Shown piece after piece: positions 1-9,249 of a DNA stretch of 43,639 nt. How positions within the stretch are numbered: the first letter of the stretch is position 1; each line of letters begins with the position of its first letter. The notes below the pieces were generated by a model that was given only the letters and a program-made list of their open reading frames with translations, was not told the origin of the DNA and did not search any database. This DNA comes from Sphingomonadaceae bacterium (GTDB lineage Bacteria; Pseudomonadota; Alphaproteobacteria; Sphingomonadales; Sphingomonadaceae). The stretch lies in assembly GCA_025362895.1 (NCBI GenBank), contig JANYFA010000018.1, positions 1 to 43,639 on the forward strand, read 5' to 3'. Position numbers and translations under genes: made by a program.

Positions 1-2
1 TC

Positions 3-767
3 GTGCTGGCGCTGGTCGTGCGGCTGTTCATGGTCGAACCACGACGGGGCTTGTCGGATGCCGCGCGCGCGGTAGATGCGGCCCGACATCCGGGCGAGGT
101 GCCAGGCATCTGGTCGGCATTCGGCGATATGTGGCGTGATGCGGCGGCGCGACATCTGGTGCTGGCGGTGACGCTGACCTCGCTGATCGGTTATGCGACG
201 ACCTATTGGGGGCCGAGTTACCTGCAACGCTCGCTCGGGTTTTCGGTCGGGCAGGTCGCCTTGATCATTGCGCCGATTGCGGCGGTGCTGGGCACGGTCT
301 CGGGCGTCGGAGGCGGGCGCGTGGCAGATTGGGCAGCGAAGCGCTGGGGCATTCATGCACAAAGCTGGATGGTCGGATTGCTCAAATGCGCCGCTTTGCC
401 GTTCACCGTGCTGTTTTTCACGACGGACAGTCCGGCGATCGCGATCGCCGCTTATGCCTGCACCACGCTGTTCGCCAATTCCTATCTCGGCCCGACCTTC
501 GCGATGTTGCAGGGATTGGCACCCCTCAGGATGCGCGCGTTGTGGGCGGCGATCACGTTGCTGGCCATCAACCTGATCGGCCTTGGCCTTGGGCCGACTT
601 CGATCGGTGCGCTCAGTGACGCCCTCGTTCCGTATGTCGGCAAGGCGGACTCCTTGCGCTGGGCGCTGGTGGCGGTCGTCGCGCTGACTCCGTGGGCGAT
701 CTTCCATTACTGGCGCGCTGGGGTGATCCTGAAGCGGCGGCAGGAACAGGTGACGGCGGCGACGTGA
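3..767 (+). CDS. MFS transporter, C-terminal part (5' end outside window)
   Basis: ORF open from the window edge; repeated hydrophobic helices with Gly/Ala-rich motifs typical of MFS permeases. Confidence 0.8.
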   Translation: MLALVVRLFMVEPRRGLSDAARAVDAARHPGEVPGIWSAFGDMWRDAAARHLVLAVTLTSLIGYATTYWGPSYLQRSLGFSVGQVALIIAPIAAVLGTVSGVGGGRVADWAAKRWGIHAQSWMVGLLKCAALPFTVLFFTTDSPAIAIAAYACTTLFANSYLGPTFAMLQGLAPLRMRALWAAITLLAINLIGLGLGPTSIGALSDALVPYVGKADSLRWALVAVVALTPWAIFHYWRAGVILKRRQEQVTAAT

Positions 768-785
768 GCCTCTAGGCTTGCGGCC

Positions 786-3023
786 ATGCCCAAAGTTTCC
801 CCCGGCTTGCCGACGCGCGAGCAGATTCTGGATTTCATCACGCAGTCGAAGTCGTCGGCCGGCAAGCGCGAGATCGCCAAGGCGTTCGGCCTCCACGCGC
901 AGGACAAGATCGCGCTGAAGGGTCTCCTCCGCGACATGGCCGACGCGGGGCAGCTCGACGCCGGGGCGAAGCGCACCGTCCACAAGGGCGGCGGGCTGCC
1001 CAGGGTCACCGTCTTGCGGGTCGTCGAGGTCAGTGAGGGGGTGTTCGCCGTCCCCGACACGTGGGACCGCAGTACCCCGCCGCCGCGCGTCCGCGTCGTC
1101 GAGGGAAGCAAGCGCGGCGCGCTCGGGCTGGGCGACCGGGTGCTGGCGCGGATCGAGGAGACGGGGGGCGGATACAGCGCCTTTCCGATGAAGAAGCTGG
1201 CCAAGACTGAGGAGTTCGTCCTCGGCATCCTGCGCCAGGACGGCGGCAGTGGTGGGGTGGGAACCTACCGCCTCGTCCCCGTCGACAAGCGGTCGCGGAT
1301 CGACTTCCGCGTCACCGACCGCGGCGCGGCGGAGGTCGGCGACCTCGTGCTGGCCGAGCCCGCCGGACGCGGACCGCACCTGACCGCGCGGGTGATCGAG
1401 GTCCTTGGCGACCCGTTCGCCCCGCGCAGCTTCTCGCTGATCGCGATCCACGCCAAGGGTCTGCCGTGCCGCTTCAGCGAGGCGGCGACCGAGCAAGCCG
1501 AGAAAGCGGCGCACCAGCCGCTCGGAGAGCGCGAGGACCTGCGCCATCTGCCCATCCTGACGATCGACCCCGCCGACGCCCGCGACCACGACGACGCGGT
1601 ATGGGCCGCGCCGAGTGCCGATCCCGGCAACCCCGGCGGCTGGGACGCGATCGTCGCCATCGCCGACGTGTCGTTCTACGTGCGCGAAGGCTCGGCGCTC
1701 GACCGCGCGGCGCGCGAGCGGGGGAACAGCGTGTACTTCCCCGACCGCGTCGTCCCGATGCTCCCCGAGGTGCTCTCCGCCGACGCCTGTTCGCTCATCG
1801 AGAGGGAGGACCGCGCGGTGCTCGCGTGTCACCTCGCCATCGGTCCCGACGGCGGCGTGCGCGGCCATCGCTTCACCCGCGCCGCCATCCGCTGCACGAC
1901 GAACATTGCCTATGAGGACGCGCAGGCGACGATCGACGCGGGAACGGGCGAACATCTAGCGACGCTGCGGCCGCTGTGGGGGGCTTGGGGGGCGCTGACC
2001 AAGGCCCGCGAGGCCCGGTCGCCGCTCGACCTCGACCTGCCCGAACGCCGCGTCGAACTCGACCCGACCGGCACGATCACCGCGATCGTCACGCGCGAGC
2101 GGCTCGACGCCCACCGGCTGATCGAGGACTTCATGATCGCCGCCAACGTCGCCGCCGCGCAGGCGCTGGAAGCCAAGCGCACCGTGTGCATGTACCGCGT
2201 CCACGAAGCCCCGCCGCGCGAGAAGCTCGTCGCGCTCAAGGACTATCTCGAGACCTTCGGCATCCTCTTCGCGCTCGGGCAGGTCGTTGCGCCGAAGACG
2301 TTCAACACGCTGCTGGCGAAGGTGAAGGGCGAACCGTTCGCGCAGCAGGTCAGCGAGCAGGTGCTGCGGACGCAGACGCAGGCCTATTACTCGCCGGTCA
2401 ACCTCGGTCACTTTGGCCTCGCGCTCCGCAGCTACGGCCACTTCACCTCGCCGATCCGCCGCTACGCCGACCTGATGGTTCATCGCGCCCTCGTCCGCGC
2501 GTACAAGCTGGGCGACGACGGGCTGAGCGATGCCGAGGGCGCCCTCATGCCGCGCACCGCCGAGCATATCAGCATGACCGAACGCCGCGCGATGGAGGCC
2601 GAGCGCGAGACCGTCGATCGCTACGTCGCCGCCTATCTGTCGACCAGGGTCGGTGAGACGATGCCGACGCGGATCACCGGCGTCGCCAAGTTCGGCTTCT
2701 TCGCCACGGTCGACGGCGTCGGCGGCGACGGGCTGGTCCCGGTGTCGACGCTCGGGGCCGAGTACTTCGTCTTCAACGAGGAGGCGCGGACGCTCGAGGG
2801 CAGCGCCAGCGGTACCCGCTACGCCGCCGGGCAGACGCTCGACCTGCGGCTCGCCGAGGCGAACCCGATCACCGGGAGCCTGCGCTTCGAACTGCCGCTG
2901 GGGGAAGGCGAGATGCCGCGCCCCGACCGCGTCCGCACCGGGCGGCGCGCGGGGCAAAGCCGCGCCGGGCCCGGCCCGCGTGGGCGCATTCCACCCGGGG
3001 TCCGGCGGGGACGAAAGTCTTGA
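786..3023 (+). CDS. rnr: Ribonuclease R
   Basis: RNB-domain motifs (LTIDPADARDHDDAV, YFPDRVVPMLPEVLSADACSL, HFTSPIRRYADLMVHRAL), S1-like C-terminus and basic tail. Confidence 0.95.
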   Translation: MPKVSPGLPTREQILDFITQSKSSAGKREIAKAFGLHAQDKIALKGLLRDMADAGQLDAGAKRTVHKGGGLPRVTVLRVVEVSEGVFAVPDTWDRSTPPPRVRVVEGSKRGALGLGDRVLARIEETGGGYSAFPMKKLAKTEEFVLGILRQDGGSGGVGTYRLVPVDKRSRIDFRVTDRGAAEVGDLVLAEPAGRGPHLTARVIEVLGDPFAPRSFSLIAIHAKGLPCRFSEAATEQAEKAAHQPLGEREDLRHLPILTIDPADARDHDDAVWAAPSADPGNPGGWDAIVAIADVSFYVREGSALDRAARERGNSVYFPDRVVPMLPEVLSADACSLIEREDRAVLACHLAIGPDGGVRGHRFTRAAIRCTTNIAYEDAQATIDAGTGEHLATLRPLWGAWGALTKAREARSPLDLDLPERRVELDPTGTITAIVTRERLDAHRLIEDFMIAANVAAAQALEAKRTVCMYRVHEAPPREKLVALKDYLETFGILFALGQVVAPKTFNTLLAKVKGEPFAQQVSEQVLRTQTQAYYSPVNLGHFGLALRSYGHFTSPIRRYADLMVHRALVRAYKLGDDGLSDAEGALMPRTAEHISMTERRAMEAERETVDRYVAAYLSTRVGETMPTRITGVAKFGFFATVDGVGGDGLVPVSTLGAEYFVFNEEARTLEGSASGTRYAAGQTLDLRLAEANPITGSLRFELPLGEGEMPRPDRVRTGRRAGQSRAGPGPRGRIPPGVRRGRKS

Positions 3024-3101
3024 CTTAACCGCGGTTGGCCATCATAAGGCGCGGTCTGTTGCGACGGCCCCCGGCTGGACGCCATCATTACAGGACCCGT
3101 C

Positions 3102-3269
3102 ATGGCCAAGCCGACCACCATCAAGATCAAACTCGTCAGCACCGCCGACACAGGGTACTTCTACACGACCAAGAAGAACCCGCGCACGCAGACCGAGAAG
3201 CTGCTGTTCAAGAAGTACGATCCCGTCGCGCGCAAGCACGTCGAGTTCAAGGAAGCCAAGATCAAATAA
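3102..3269 (+). CDS. rpmG: 50S ribosomal protein L33 (55 aa)
   Basis: ATG at 3102 encodes [55 protein letters not shown], then TAA at 3267-3269. Below the ORF track length cutoff. Confidence 0.97.
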   Translation: MAKPTTIKIKLVSTADTGYFYTTKKNPRTQTEKLLFKKYDPVARKHVEFKEAKIK

Positions 3270-3277
3270 CGGCTCCG

Positions 3278-3295
3278 CGCCGACCACCGTCGGCG
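3278..3295. terminator. Hairpin between convergent rpmG and the diguanylate cyclase gene
   Basis: Perfect 7-bp inverted repeat CGCCGAC-cacc-GTCGGCG just after the rpmG stop; no clear T-tract. Confidence 0.45.
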
Positions 3296-3320
3296 TGACC
3301 TTCGCGACATGTGGCGTCGA

Positions 3321-4253
3321 TCAGGACGCCGCCGCGACCTGATCGCGGCCACCGAGCTTCGCCGCGTAAAGTGCCTTGTCGGCGCGGGCGAGCAGGCTGA
3401 GGGCGGGCTCGTCGAAACGGAGCTCGGCGACACCGATGCTGACGGTGACGCCCAAGGGTAGATCGGGCGCCGTCGCAACCAGTCCGCGCAACCGCTCGCC
3501 GGCGAGTGATGCAACTTCGATCCCGGTATCGGGCATGACCAGCACGAGTTCGTCGCCGCCAAAGCGCGCCAGCGTATCGCCAGTGCGAATCCCGCTGCCC
3601 AGCCGGGCCGACACGGTCCGCAAAACCTTGTCGCCGACGGCGTGCCCGTGGCGGTCGTTGATTGGCTTGAACCGGTCGATATCGATCATCAGCAGCGATA
3701 GCCGTCGTCCCGATGCCGTCGCTCGCTCGATCTGTGCGGCCAGATCGGTATCGAAGAAGTGGCGGTTCCACAGCCCCGTCAGCGGGTCGGTCAGCGCGAG
3801 GCGGCGGACCTCGTCGGCGGCGACGCGGCGGCGGTCGGCGATGGCCTTGCGGCGCATCAGCGCCTGCACGCGAACCGCAACCTCGGACGCATCGAACGGA
3901 TAAGCGACGCAGTCGGCGACGCCGCTGTCGAACGCGAGGGCGAGCGCGACCGCATCGCCGCACGGAACCATCGCCAGAACGGTCGCCTCGGCGCGCGTCG
4001 CCTCGGCCTGAAGATCAGCGATCGTCGCGCATTCCGCCCACCAGTCGTGCCGCGGGGCAACGATCAGGAGGTCGATCGACTCGTCGCGCAGTGCCGAGAT
4101 CGCGCTGCGTTCGTCGAGCATGACGGTTCGCCCTTCGGCGGCAAGAACCGGGGCGAGCACCGTGTAATCGCCCAACGCAGCGATGACGCCGATGACTGGC
4201 GGATTTCGAGCGGCGCGGCCCGTCTGCAGAACATTGGCGCTTACACGCTTCAC
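3321..4253 (-). CDS. PleD-like diguanylate cyclase (degenerate receiver + GGDEL domain)
   Basis: LALTDPLTGLWNRHFF, MIDIDRFKPINDRHGHAVGDKVL, I-site RTGD five residues before GGDEL; N-terminal receiver-like region. Start uncertain: GTG at 4253 chosen over 4493, which would overlap the divergent DUF3572 gene. Confidence 0.85.
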   Translation of the reverse strand: MKRVSANVLQTGRAARNPPVIGVIAALGDYTVLAPVLAAEGRTVMLDERSAISALRDESIDLLIVAPRHDWWAECATIADLQAEATRAEATVLAMVPCGDAVALALAFDSGVADCVAYPFDASEVAVRVQALMRRKAIADRRRVAADEVRRLALTDPLTGLWNRHFFDTDLAAQIERATASGRRLSLLMIDIDRFKPINDRHGHAVGDKVLRTVSARLGSGIRTGDTLARFGGDELVLVMPDTGIEVASLAGERLRGLVATAPDLPLGVTVSIGVAELRFDEPALSLLARADKALYAAKLGGRDQVAAAS

Positions 4254-4358
4254 GGCGCTATCGTAGTTGCCAACTCTTACTGAACCATTAAGGTTCACGC
4301 CGGTGAGGAGTGAGAATCGTCTCGACGACTCCCGTCCTTGCCCGGTAGGGACCATCCG

Positions 4359-4637
4359 ATGCCCGCCCTTCCCGCCACCGCCGCCGCCGAAACCCTCGCC
4401 CTGCGCGCCCTCGCGCACGTTGCGGGGGACACGGATCTTGGGCCACGCTTCCTCGACCTGACCGGGATCGACGTCGCCACGCTCCGGGCGCACGCCGGAT
4501 CATCCGAGGTTCTGACGGCGGTGCTCGGCTTCCTTGCCGCGCACGAGGCCAGTCTGATCGCCACCGCCCGCGCCCTCGCGGTCGCGCCCGCGGCGCTGGT
4601 CAGGGCACACGAAACACTGATGGGGCCAAGCGAATGA
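4359..4637 (+). CDS. DUF3572-family protein
   Basis: Small alpha-helical protein [24 protein letters not shown]...; stop overlaps the next start (ATGA). ATG at 4359 preferred over 4338. Confidence 0.65.
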   Translation: MPALPATAAAETLALRALAHVAGDTDLGPRFLDLTGIDVATLRAHAGSSEVLTAVLGFLAAHEASLIATARALAVAPAALVRAHETLMGPSE

Positions 4638-5248
4638 CGCGCCCGCTGGTCATCTGCGACTGCGACGAAGTCCTGCTCCACTTCGTCGGCCCGTTCGGCG
4701 ACTATTTAACGGCCGAGCACGACCTGTCGCTCCACCTCGATACCTTTGCCCTGTCCGGCAATATTCGCCGCGCCGACGGTACCAGTATCGAGCCGACCGG
4801 CTTCATGCCACTCCTCAACGGCTTCTTCGACACCCACATGGTCACGCAAACTCCGGCACCGGGAGCGGCCACGGCCCTGGCGGCGCTGGCGGAACGTTGT
4901 GACATCGTCATCCTGACCAATGTCGACGACCGACACAGTCCGGTCCGCACCGCCGAGCTGGCGCGGCACGGGATGCCCTATCGTGTCGTCTGCAACAACG
5001 GCCCCAAGGGCGCTCCGGTGAAAGCGCTGATGGACGAATATGGCGCGAGCGCTGGCGCCTTCATCGACGACCTGCCCCCACACCACACGTCGGTGAAGCG
5101 TGTCGCGCCGTCGGTCTATCGACTTCACATGGTCGCCGACCCGCGCCTCCACGCGCTGATCCCCGCGGCGCCCGACGCCGATGCGCGGATCGACGACTGG
5201 TTCACCGCCCTGCCCGCCCTGCAAGCCGCCCTTGGAGTGACCCCATGA
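4634..5248 (+). CDS. HAD-superfamily hydrolase
   Basis: ICDCDEVLLHF (DxD motif I), VILTNVDD (motif II), FIDDLPPH (motif IV). Confidence 0.7.
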   Translation: MTRPLVICDCDEVLLHFVGPFGDYLTAEHDLSLHLDTFALSGNIRRADGTSIEPTGFMPLLNGFFDTHMVTQTPAPGAATALAALAERCDIVILTNVDDRHSPVRTAELARHGMPYRVVCNNGPKGAPVKALMDEYGASAGAFIDDLPPHHTSVKRVAPSVYRLHMVADPRLHALIPAAPDADARIDDWFTALPALQAALGVTP

Positions 5249-5706
5249 CCCCTGAAGCCCGTCTCAACGACCTTGGCATTGCCCTGCCCCACGCCGCCGC
5301 TCCGGCCGCGAACTATGTCCCTGGCGTCGTCCATGGCGGGCTGCTCCACATTTCGGGACAAATCCCGTTCGACAAGGATGGCAATCTGATGCGCGGTCGC
5401 CTTGGCGACGACTTGACGACGAAGGAGGGGGCCGCCATCGCCGAACGCTGCGGCGTCGGGCTGATCACCCAGATGAAAGCGGTGCTCGGCGACCTCGACC
5501 GCGTCGAGCGCATCGTCAAACTGGGGGTGTTCGTCGCCAGCGTGCCCGACTTCACCGACCAGCCAAAGGTGGCCAACGGCGCGTCGGACCTGATGGTCGC
5601 GGTCTTCGGCGAACTTGGCCGCCATGCCCGCAGCGCGGTCGGGGTTGCGGCCTTGCCGTTGGGCGTCGCCGTGGAGATCGACGCGATTGTCGCGGTGCGT
5701 GATTAG
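5245..5706 (+). CDS. RidA (YjgF/YER057c) family protein
   Basis: RLNDLGIALPHAAAPAANYVPGVVHGGLLHISGQIPFDKDG and C-terminal RSAVGVAALPLGVAVEIDAIVAV. Confidence 0.9.
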   Translation: MTPEARLNDLGIALPHAAAPAANYVPGVVHGGLLHISGQIPFDKDGNLMRGRLGDDLTTKEGAAIAERCGVGLITQMKAVLGDLDRVERIVKLGVFVASVPDFTDQPKVANGASDLMVAVFGELGRHARSAVGVAALPLGVAVEIDAIVAVRD

Positions 5707-5743
5707 GCTCCCACCCGGCGGCGCGGCGCGTTAGGACTGGCCC

Positions 5744-6880
5744 ATGGCCCGCCCGATCACCGCCCGCATCGTGGCTAACGCTCACGAAATCGATGCCGCA
5801 GCGTGGGATGCGTGCGCCGAGCCGGGCAACCCCTTCCTTGCCCACGCCTTTTTCACCGCGTTGGAGGATTCGGGCAGCGCGACGCCAGGAACCGGATGGC
5901 AGCCGGTCCACCTCGTGGTCGACGACAACGACGGGCAGCCGGCGGCGATCATGCCGAACTATCTGAAATCGCACAGCCAGGGCGAATATGTCTTCGATCA
6001 TGGCTGGGCCGATGCGTGGGCGCGGGCGGGCGGGCGCTATTACCCTAAGCTGCAGAGCTGCGTCCCGTTCACCCCGGCGACGGGAGCGCGCTTATTGTTG
6101 CGCGATCCCACGCTTGGCGCCGCCCTGCTCGGCGCGGCGGAGGCGCTGACGGTGCAGAACAAGCTGTCGTCGGCGCACGCGACCTTCATCACGCCCGAAC
6201 AGGTGCCGACTTTCGAAGCCGCCGGCTGGCTGGTTCGGATCGACCAGCAGTTTCATTGGGTCAATAACGATTACAAGACGTTCGACGATTTTCTGGCGGA
6301 CCTGTCGTCACGCAAGCGCAAGGCAATCAGGAAGGAGCGCGAGGGCGCGCTGAGCAGCGGGGTCGAGGTCGACCTGCTCACCGGAGCGGCGATCACCGAA
6401 CGCCACTGGGACGCATTCTGGGAATTCTATCAGGACACCAGCAGCCGCAAGTGGGGGCGGCCGTATCTGACGCGCAAGTTCTTCACGCTGTTGGGGGAAC
6501 GGTTGGGCGATCGCGTTCTGCTCGCCGTTGCCCAGCGGGGCGGCCGCATCATCGCCGGGGCGCTTAACCTGATCGGCGATGAGTGCCTGTACGGGCGCTA
6601 TTGGGGATGCAGCGAAGACGTTCCCTTCCTTCACTTCGAGCTGTGCTACTATCAAGCTATTGATTGGGCTATCAAGAATGGCCGCGCCCGGGTCGAAGCG
6701 GGAGCGCAGGGAAGTCACAAGCTGGCGCGCGGCTATCGTCCGACACCGACCTATTCGGCGCATTTTATCCCCGACCCCGGCTTCCGCCGCGCCGTCGCCG
6801 ACTACCTTCGCGTCGAGCGCGAAGCGGTCGTCGAGGGCATTGCCGCGCTCGACGAAGAGTCACCGTTTCGGCACGTCTAG
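5744..6880 (+). CDS. GNAT / peptidoglycan-biosynthesis-like protein (COG3146, DUF482 type)
   Basis: Motifs NPFLAHAFFTALEDSGS, KSHSQGEYVFDHGWADAW, ARGYRPTPTYSAHF. Confidence 0.8.
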   Translation: MARPITARIVANAHEIDAAAWDACAEPGNPFLAHAFFTALEDSGSATPGTGWQPVHLVVDDNDGQPAAIMPNYLKSHSQGEYVFDHGWADAWARAGGRYYPKLQSCVPFTPATGARLLLRDPTLGAALLGAAEALTVQNKLSSAHATFITPEQVPTFEAAGWLVRIDQQFHWVNNDYKTFDDFLADLSSRKRKAIRKEREGALSSGVEVDLLTGAAITERHWDAFWEFYQDTSSRKWGRPYLTRKFFTLLGERLGDRVLLAVAQRGGRIIAGALNLIGDECLYGRYWGCSEDVPFLHFELCYYQAIDWAIKNGRARVEAGAQGSHKLARGYRPTPTYSAHFIPDPGFRRAVADYLRVEREAVVEGIAALDEESPFRHV

Positions 6881-6934
6881 TGTGACGTGCCCCACGGCGA
6901 GGCGACGGGCGGGTCTAGTCGCGAGGGTCTCTCT

Positions 6935-7771
6935 TTACAGGGCAATATTGTCGATAAGCCGTGTCGCCCCGATCCGCGCCGCCGCAAGCAGACGCGCCGG
7001 AGCAGAAATCGCCGTCAACGGACGAAGATCGGCGTCGACCAGCTCGACATAGTCGGGTTGAGCGAACCCCGCCGTCACCAGTGCCGCCGCCGCCGCGGCA
7101 AGCGTGGTTACGACTTCCCCGCCCTCACGCAGCGCATCGCACGCCGTTTCGAGCGCCTGCGGCAAAGTGACCGCCCGGATCCGTTCGCCTGGCGTCAGGA
7201 AGGCGTTGCGCGACGACAGCGCCAGGCCGTCGGCATCGCGGACGATCGGCGCACCGATGATCTCGACCGGCAGCGCGAGGTCGGCGACGAGACGACGGAT
7301 GACGGCAAGCTGCTGCCAGTCCTTTTCGCCGAATACGGCGAGGTTGGGGGCGGCGGCGAGCAACAGCTTTGTCACCACCGTCGCGACGCCGTCAAAATGC
7401 CCGGGCCGCGCCGCACCGTCGAGGACGTCGCCGAGCCCGGCGACGCGCACTGTCGTCGCATGACCGCCGGGGTACATCGCGGCGACAGCGGGGGCGAACA
7501 GCAGATCGACCCCGGCGGCAGCGAGCGCGGCGGCATCGGCGGCCTCGTCACGCGGGTAGCGATCGAAGTCCTCGCTCGGGCCGAACTGCGTCGGATTTAC
7601 GAAAATGCTCGCCACGACGTGGGTTGCCCCCGCCCCGCGCGCCGCCGCGACGAGCGCGAGATGGCCGGCGTGGAGCGCGCCCATCGTGGGCACGAGTGCG
7701 ACCCGTCCCGGGCGGAAGGCGGCGATCGCGACGCGGAGGGCGGAAACGGAACGGACGATGGAAAGGGTCAA
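6935..7771 (-). CDS. panC: Pantoate--beta-alanine ligase
   Basis: VALVPTMGALHAGHLALV, ASIFVNPTQFGPSEDFDRYPR, VFGEKDWQQLAVIRRLV, LSSRNAFL. Confidence 0.96.
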   Translation of the reverse strand: MTLSIVRSVSALRVAIAAFRPGRVALVPTMGALHAGHLALVAAARGAGATHVVASIFVNPTQFGPSEDFDRYPRDEAADAAALAAAGVDLLFAPAVAAMYPGGHATTVRVAGLGDVLDGAARPGHFDGVATVVTKLLLAAAPNLAVFGEKDWQQLAVIRRLVADLALPVEIIGAPIVRDADGLALSSRNAFLTPGERIRAVTLPQALETACDALREGGEVVTTLAAAAAALVTAGFAQPDYVELVDADLRPLTAISAPARLLAAARIGATRLIDNIAL

Positions 7772-7854
7772 CGAGCGGCTCCGGCGAGTGCGTTAGCGGG
7801 TTTGACTTGCGCGAGGCGATACGGGACAGCCGCGCGGGCATCGGGAAGGATCGA

Positions 7855-8682
7855 ATGACGGGGCAGCAAGCACATCTGATCGTTCTGGGCAACGAGAAGG
7901 GCGGCTCGGGCAAATCGACGACGGCGGTCCACATCGCCGTCGCACTCGCTCACGACGGTGCGCGGGTCGGCGTGATCGATCTCGACCATCGTCAGCGGAC
8001 GGTTGCGCGCTACCTCGAAAACCGGGCGGCGTTCGCGACGCGGCGGAGCCTTGTGCTGGTCCAGCCCGAAGTGGCGGTGATAGCGGACGGCGACGGCGAT
8101 GTTGCGGCCCTGACCGCGCGCCTCGACGATTGGACGGCGCTCGATGTAATCGTCGTCGATACGCCGGGGCGTGATTCGGCGCTCGCCCGCGCGGCACTGG
8201 CGCGAGCCGATACGCTGATCACGCCGATGAACGACAGCTTCGTCGATTTCGATCTGATCGGGCAGGTCGATCCCGAGACATACAAGGTTCGCCGCCCCAG
8301 CTTCTTCGCCGAAATGGTATGGGACGCGCGCAAGGCACGCGGCAAGACCGACGGCGGCACGGTCGACTGGGTCGTGCTGCGAAACCGTCTGTCGAGTCTT
8401 GAAGCGCGCAATATGCGCCGGGTCGGCGATGCCCTCGGCGAGCTGAGCAAGCGGGTCGGCTTTCGCGTCGTCCCCGGCCTGTCGGAGCGCGTCATCTACC
8501 GCGAGCTATTCCCGCGCGGACTGACATTGCTCGACGTCGAGGCGCTAGAGAGCTTCAGCCTGAGCCATGTCGCTGCGCGCGCCGAGTTGCGCGCGATGAT
8601 CACCGCGCTGAACGTGCCGGCGGGAGCGATGACGGGGCAGGCGGCGGCGGGACAGGCGGCGGCGGGACAGGCGGCGGCGTGA
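7855..8682 (+). CDS. mipZ: MipZ-type division-plane-positioning ParA-family ATPase
   Basis: HLIVLGNEKGGSGKSTTAVHIAVAL, VIDLDHRQRTVARYLENR, TPMNDSFVDFDLIGQVDPET, VLRNRLSSLEARN, ERVIYRELFPRGLTLLD. ATG at 7855 preferred over the upstream ORF start at 7369. Confidence 0.93.
   Translation: MTGQQAHLIVLGNEKGGSGKSTTAVHIAVALAHDGARVGVIDLDHRQRTVARYLENRAAFATRRSLVLVQPEVAVIADGDGDVAALTARLDDWTALDVIVVDTPGRDSALARAALARADTLITPMNDSFVDFDLIGQVDPETYKVRRPSFFAEMVWDARKARGKTDGGTVDWVVLRNRLSSLEARNMRRVGDALGELSKRVGFRVVPGLSERVIYRELFPRGLTLLDVEALESFSLSHVAARAELRAMITALNVPAGAMTGQAAAGQAAAGQAAA
8635..8679 (+). repeat. 15-bp x3 in-frame tandem repeat at the mipZ 3' end (GQAAA x3)
   Basis: ggGcaggcggcggcg / ggAcaggcggcggcg / ggAcaggcggcggcg directly before TGA. 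Confidence 0.95.
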
Positions 8683-9071
8683 TCATCGCCGTCCTTCTCG
8701 TGGTCGGCCTTGGCTGGTGGCTCCACAAGGAGGGCATCTTGATGCCGAGCCTTCGGCGTTTCGGCGTGGTGGGCGGAGCGGGAATCGTGGCAGTACGGCT
8801 CCTCGAAACCGGGCAGGTAATGGCCGCTCTCGCCGTCGCCGGGGGCGGCGTTTATTGGTGGTATGCGTCGGCGCCGCGTGGATCGTCGCCCACCGATGGC
8901 GCAAAGCTCGCCGCAGCGCGGTCCATCCTCGGCGTCGGGCCATCCGCCGATGCCGACACGATCCACGCCGCATGGCGTCGCGTGATCGCACAGGTCCACC
9001 CCGATCGCGGAGGCACTGCCGTCCATGCAGCAGAGGTCACCGCAGCGCGCGATCTGTTGCTACGCGGGTAA
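8679..9071 (+). CDS. Membrane-anchored J-domain (DnaJ-like) protein
   Basis: N-terminal hydrophobic segments; C-terminal J domain ARSILGVGPSADADTIHAAWRRVIAQVHPDRGG with HPD motif. GTG start overlaps the mipZ stop. Confidence 0.85.
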   Translation: MIIAVLLVVGLGWWLHKEGILMPSLRRFGVVGGAGIVAVRLLETGQVMAALAVAGGGVYWWYASAPRGSSPTDGAKLAAARSILGVGPSADADTIHAAWRRVIAQVHPDRGGTAVHAAEVTAARDLLLRG

Positions 9072-9249
9072 GCGCCTGCCGGCAGGCCCAGAGCCGATCG
9101 ACACAAAACCGCTCGAAATCGACCGAACAGTAGCGTTCCCGCAGCAGCGCGGCGCGGATCGTGAATTCTTGCGATGAAAATTCGCGAAAACCACTTGCGG
9201 AACGGCCGCTGCGTGTTTATTGTGCAGTGCAGCATAAAGGAAGAATCGC

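Noticed and set aside
1956-2957. 333-aa minus-strand ORF
   Set aside because: Antisense to rnr; product is Arg/Gly-rich with no recognisable domain, typical of shadow ORFs in high-GC DNA.
7369-7854. N-terminal extension of the mipZ ORF
   Set aside because: Overlaps panC antisense and is Arg-rich; MipZ homology begins at ATG 7855.
6887-7858. 323-aa plus-strand ORF
   Set aside because: Antisense to panC, low-complexity basic composition.
9074-9087. Perfect palindrome GCCTGCCGGCAGGC after the J-domain gene
   Set aside because: No loop and no T-tract, so not a convincing terminator; could be chance in GC-rich DNA.
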